Below the pieces are notes generated by a model, which saw only the letters and a list, made by a program, of their open reading frames with translations, was not told the origin of the DNA and did not search any database. Made by a program: the position numbers and the translations under genes. From assembly GCA_012735455.1 (NCBI GenBank), contig JAAYHG010000098.1, forward strand, positions 1 to 9,122: a stretch of 9,122 nucleotides of DNA. Direction: 5' to 3'. Of this stretch, positions 6,443-9,122 are shown one piece after another (the stretch's first letter is position 1; every line of letters starts with the position of its first letter). The DNA is from Bacillota bacterium. Its GTDB lineage: Bacteria > Bacillota > DTU030 > DUMP01.

Positions 6443-7318
6443 CTAGGCAAGCAACTTCTCGAGGATTTCGGCCACATGGTTGGGGCTATCGGCTATGTGC
6501 ACCCCAGCTGCAGTAAGGGCTTCAATTTTGCTCTGGGCGCTTCCCACTCCGCTGGCGCCCACAATGGCACCGGCATGGCCCATTACCTTGCCCTTAGGCG
6601 CATTGCGACCAGCGATGTAGGCTACCACGGGCTTGGTCATGTGCTTCTTAATATACTCAGCTGCGATCTCCTCATCAGCCCCACCGATTTCGCCAATCAG
6701 AACAACTGCCTTGGTTTCCTCGTCCGCCTGGAAAAGAGGCAATAGCTTAGCAAAGGAACTTACAGGGATCATGTCTCCACCGACGCCGATGGCTGTGGAC
6801 TGGCCGATCCCACGCCGGGTCATGGCCAGCACCGTCTCGTAGGAGTTGGTAGCACTGCGCGACATAATACCTACCGGTCCGGGGGAATAAATCTCATGGG
6901 CCATGAAGCCCGCCTTTGACTTGCCCGGACTGATAACGCCAAAGGAATTGGGGCCAATTACATAAACATCGGGCATGTTCTTGGTGTAGTGGTAGACCTC
7001 CATCATGTCCCGCACCGGCACTCCTTCGGCGATGGTGATGACTTTCCGAATACCGGCGTTTAAGGCCTCAAAGATACCGTCCAGGGTAAAACGCGGCGGT
7101 ACGAACAAGATGGTGGTGTCCGGCTGCTGGGCAGCCACGGCCTCAGCCACACTGTCGTACACAGGGACGCCCTCCACCGTTTGCCCGCCTTTCCCTGGTG
7201 TGACACCTGCTACCACATTTGTTCCATACTCGAGCATGCGGGTTGTATGAAAGTGGCCTTCCCTACCGGTAATACCCTGTACCAGAAGCCTGGTGTTTTT
7301 GTCGACTAAAACGCTCAT
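6443..7318 (-). CDS. sucD: Succinate--CoA ligase (ADP-forming) alpha subunit, module 1
   Basis: This complete 291-residue protein matches SucD, the alpha subunit that binds CoA and forms phosphohistidine during succinyl-CoA + ADP + Pi <-> succinate + CoA + ATP. The CoA-binding domain shows QGITGREG (14-21) and VTPGKGGQ (39-46). The ligase domain shows GQSTAIGVGGD (172-182), IGEIGG with Glu210, and MGHAGAI with active-site His248. Two loops deviate from the canonical enzyme: GPNSFG at 122-127, where GPN-x-PG is usual, and SRSATNSYE (153-161) for SRSGTLTYE. It starts 14 nt after the beta gene. Over its first 60 residues it is identical at 42 positions to the module 2 alpha subunit, so the two are paralogues from an old duplication. 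The family is sure; succinate is the default substrate, not proven. Confidence 0.92.
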   Translation of the reverse strand: MSVLVDKNTRLLVQGITGREGHFHTTRMLEYGTNVVAGVTPGKGGQTVEGVPVYDSVAEAVAAQQPDTTILFVPPRFTLDGIFEALNAGIRKVITIAEGVPVRDMMEVYHYTKNMPDVYVIGPNSFGVISPGKSKAGFMAHEIYSPGPVGIMSRSATNSYETVLAMTRRGIGQSTAIGVGGDMIPVSSFAKLLPLFQADEETKAVVLIGEIGGADEEIAAEYIKKHMTKPVVAYIAGRNAPKGKVMGHAGAIVGASGVGSAQSKIEALTAAGVHIADSPNHVAEILEKLLA

Positions 7319-7332
7319 TTACTCCACCCCAC

Positions 7333-8481
7333 TTACTGCTGTGCCTTAAGAACTTTGTCTGCAGCTTCCGGCAGGCTAGCCGCCACGATAATTTTCTTGG
7401 AATCCGCCTCAGAAAGGATCTGGAGACCCTTTTCTTTGTTGGTTCCCTCCAATCTGGTAACGATGGGCACACCAAAGTCATTCTCCGTCACGGCCTTGAG
7501 TACGCCCCCAGCGATTTCATCACACCGGGTAATACCGCCAAAAATGCTAATAAGAAGTGACTTTACGCGGCTGTTCTTAAGAACTATCTTGATACCCTCA
7601 GCCACACGGTCAGCCGTGGCACCGCCGCCCAGGTCCAGGGCACAGGTAACCTGCCCACCCTGTCGGGCAATCCAGTCTATGCAGGACATGATCATGCCCG
7701 AGCCGTTGCTGATTACGCCAACAGTGCCAGTCTCATCCACATCGATGTATAGGAACCCAGTATCACGGGCTTCCTTTACCAGCGGAGCCACAGGCACAGC
7801 TTCTTCCATAGCCCTAATGTCTGCATGGCGGTAGACGGCACTATCGTCAATATCCACCTTGGCATCAGCAGCAATGAGCGTACCGTCCGTCAGCAACATC
7901 AGAGGGTTTACTTCCACCAAGGTAGCGTCCTTTTGATAATAAAGGTTATAGAGGGTCTTTACCACCTTGGCCAATTCCTTTTTGATACCCGGGTCAGTAA
8001 CGCCCCCGACTTTAGCCAGCATCTCGCAGTGGAAGCCACGCACACCCATCTGTGGGTCCACGGTAACCTTGGCAATAGCCTCAGGCCTGGTTTTCGCTAC
8101 TTCCTCAATATCCATGCCGCCGGACCTGCTAAACATAACGAGGGGCATTCTGCTGGCGCGGTCCACGGTGATGGAAAGATAATACTCTTCTACAACAGCC
8201 ACCTTTTCCTCTACCAAAAGGGCATCTACCGTACAATCCTTGAGCACGGAACCCAAGAGTTTACTCCCAGCAGCCCGTACCTCGGCTACGTTGTCGGCAA
8301 AGAGGACACCGCCTGCCTTACCACGACCACCAGTGAGAACCTGAGACTTGACTACTACCGGGAAACCTAGAGACTGGAGCTGCTCTTCTAGGTTGTCTAG
8401 AGATTTGACCACCACCCCTTTGGGAGTGGGCAGCCCATACTGTCGGAAAAGCTCCTTACCCTGATACTCGTACAGCTTCAT
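7333..8481 (-). CDS. sucC: Succinate--CoA ligase (ADP-forming) beta subunit, module 1
   Basis: With ATG 8481 as start this is a 382-residue SucC, the ATP-grasp beta subunit that binds nucleotide and Mg2+. GGRGKAGGV occupies 51-59, and Glu190, Asn192 (LVEVNPL) and Asp206 mark the metal and phosphate site. Unlike its module 2 paralogue it keeps the standard C-terminal signatures: DLGGGAT (283-289), IFGGITRCDEIAGG (313-326) and RLEGTN (343-348). The frame also opens at TTG 8490, but that codon touches the AGGAG ribosome binding site, which leaves no spacing. ATG 8481 has 9 nt and gives the family's MKLYEYQGKELF beginning. It follows the OFOR gamma gene by 27 nt and precedes sucD by 14 nt, consistent with succinyl-CoA or a similar thioester being handed from the oxidoreductase to the ligase. 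Confidence 0.94.
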   Translation of the reverse strand: MKLYEYQGKELFRQYGLPTPKGVVVKSLDNLEEQLQSLGFPVVVKSQVLTGGRGKAGGVLFADNVAEVRAAGSKLLGSVLKDCTVDALLVEEKVAVVEEYYLSITVDRASRMPLVMFSRSGGMDIEEVAKTRPEAIAKVTVDPQMGVRGFHCEMLAKVGGVTDPGIKKELAKVVKTLYNLYYQKDATLVEVNPLMLLTDGTLIAADAKVDIDDSAVYRHADIRAMEEAVPVAPLVKEARDTGFLYIDVDETGTVGVISNGSGMIMSCIDWIARQGGQVTCALDLGGGATADRVAEGIKIVLKNSRVKSLLISIFGGITRCDEIAGGVLKAVTENDFGVPIVTRLEGTNKEKGLQILSEADSKKIIVAASLPEAADKVLKAQQ

Positions 8482-8490
8482 CTGCTTCAA

Positions 8491-8495
8491 CTCCT
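8491..8495 (-). promoter_or_regulatory. Ribosome binding site deciding the sucC start
   Basis: AGGAG on the minus strand lies 9 nt before ATG 8481 and directly abuts the upstream TTG 8490. It therefore serves the ATG and rules out the longer reading. Confidence 0.65.
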
Positions 8496-8508
8496 ATGTC
8501 AACACTCA

Positions 8509-9069
8509 TTAGTTGGCGAGGGCATTCTCTGCCTCTTCGTAGCCAATCTGCAGGGCCCGTCGGTTCTGATCATGGAACCTGGGTGCCACCCGGTTAAGAA
8601 CGGCCTCTTCCAGTTTCTCCGGTGCCACCAGTCCAGTCACACCATTTAGGAAACCAAGGAAAATGATATTGGCAAAGAGGGCCTTGCCTAGTTCTTGCTG
8701 CGCCAAGGTGGTAAAGGGCACAGCGTAGGTCTTGCCACTGGTGCGCGCGGGGACTTTTTCAACATAGAAAGAATCACAGATCAAGAGGCCATCTGGAGTC
8801 AGGTCTTTAAGATAGGTGTCACAGGCCAATTGGGTCATGGCTACCAGGATGTCGGGGTTCACTACTTTGAGGTAGTTTAGTTTTTCCCGGCCGCAGAGAA
8901 CCTCACCCCGTGAGGCGCCACCCCGAGCCTCAATACCAAATGACTGGGTCTGGAGAACATTGTACCCCTCGGCTGCCAGCGCCTCTGCGAAAATGATGCT
9001 GGCCAGAACAACACCCTGACCGCCGAAACCGCTAAAACGCAGTGCATACTTTTTCTTATCCGCCATCAT
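8509..9069 (-). CDS. 2-oxoacid:ferredoxin oxidoreductase, gamma subunit, module 1
   Basis: This 186-residue protein is a POR/KOR gamma subunit, the CoA-side domain of a 2-oxoacid:ferredoxin oxidoreductase. It has GFGGQGVVLAS (14-24), QSFGIEARGGASRGEV (42-57) and ANIIFLGFLNG (133-143), all family features. The gene begins directly after the stop of the preceding gene (TAG-ATG-ATG). GGAGGG lies 4 nt before the first ATG and 7 nt before the second, so the true start may be 9066. It is paralogous to the gamma subunit at 2022-2576, with the same SucC/SucD-type genes behind it. The alpha and beta subunits should lie just to the right of the window. Confidence 0.92.
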   Translation of the reverse strand: MMADKKKYALRFSGFGGQGVVLASIIFAEALAAEGYNVLQTQSFGIEARGGASRGEVLCGREKLNYLKVVNPDILVAMTQLACDTYLKDLTPDGLLICDSFYVEKVPARTSGKTYAVPFTTLAQQELGKALFANIIFLGFLNGVTGLVAPEKLEEAVLNRVAPRFHDQNRRALQIGYEEAENALAN

Positions 9070-9122
9070 CTAACCCTCCATTTTCGCGAATGCCTGGGCG
9101 TACACTTCGGTCAACTCGGGAC
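9070..9122 (-). CDS. C-terminal end of a probable 2-oxoacid:ferredoxin oxidoreductase beta subunit, module 1, partial
   Basis: The minus strand reads 16 codons, PELTEVYAQAFAKMEG, then TAG at 9072-9070, immediately before the gamma gene. The short charged tail ending in a helix is compatible with the C-terminus of KorB-type beta subunits. The gene order beta-gamma in the other module makes this the likely identity. Only the tail is visible, so the identity rests mainly on context. Confidence 0.55.
   Translation of the reverse strand, partial: PELTEVYAQAFAKMEG

Noticed and set aside
7825..8370. Plus-strand open frame of 181 codons
   Set aside because: It is antisense to sucC; no domain, start signal or neighbour supports it.
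8482..8490. TTG 8490 as start of sucC
   Set aside because: The AGGAG site abuts it with no spacing; ATG 8481 has normal spacing and the family's N-terminus.
1..9122. CRISPR array, insertion sequence, tRNA or rRNA, phage or toxin-antitoxin genes
   Set aside because: No regularly spaced repeats, transposase, terminal repeats or RNA gene signatures were seen; nearly all bases are in metabolic genes on one strand.

Overview
The window is about 9.1 kb, and every gene I can support lies on the minus strand, so transcription runs from right to left. The genes are anaerobic: CoA- and ferredoxin-dependent oxidative decarboxylation of 2-oxoacids, and ADP-forming acyl-CoA synthetases that turn the thioester into ATP. 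Strong GGAGG-type ribosome binding sites, frequent GTG/TTG starts, an FCD-type GntR regulator and a TTGACA-17-TACACT promoter suggest a low- to mid-GC anaerobic Gram-positive bacterium (Clostridia/Peptococcaceae/Moorella-like). This is inference from gene content; there is no rRNA or other phylogenetic marker.

Right part (9122 to about 5346), module 1: the last codons of a probable OFOR beta subunit, then an OFOR gamma subunit, a succinyl-CoA synthetase beta/alpha pair (sucC, sucD), and a CtBP-type D-2-hydroxyacid dehydrogenase. A long hairpin at 5347-5397 closes the unit. Its OFOR alpha gene, if present, lies outside the window to the right.

Middle (5345-5244): a 182-bp gene-free stretch, counted from 5425, holds the terminator hairpin, a palindromic operator candidate and a good promoter reading into the next unit.

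Left part (5243 to 1), module 2: gntR (FCD subfamily), OFOR alpha, beta and gamma subunits, then a second and more divergent SucC-like/SucD-like pair. Starts and stops overlap or nearly touch from the alpha gene to the last gene (GTGA, ATGA, a 2-nt gap, TAATG), so this is one translationally coupled operon. The last gene runs off the left edge.

The two modules are therefore paralogous copies of one block: OFOR followed by an ADP-forming acyl-CoA synthetase. Module 1 carries a hydroxyacid dehydrogenase and module 2 its own regulator. A consistent reading is 2-hydroxyacid <-> 2-oxoacid (dehydrogenase), 2-oxoacid + CoA + oxidised ferredoxin -> acyl-CoA + CO2 + reduced ferredoxin (OFOR), and acyl-CoA + ADP + Pi -> acid + ATP (ligase), or the reverse carboxylating direction. 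The module 2 proteins depart from their families at motifs near the substrate sites, which suggests a substrate other than plain 2-oxoglutarate/succinate. The actual substrates cannot be read from the sequence.
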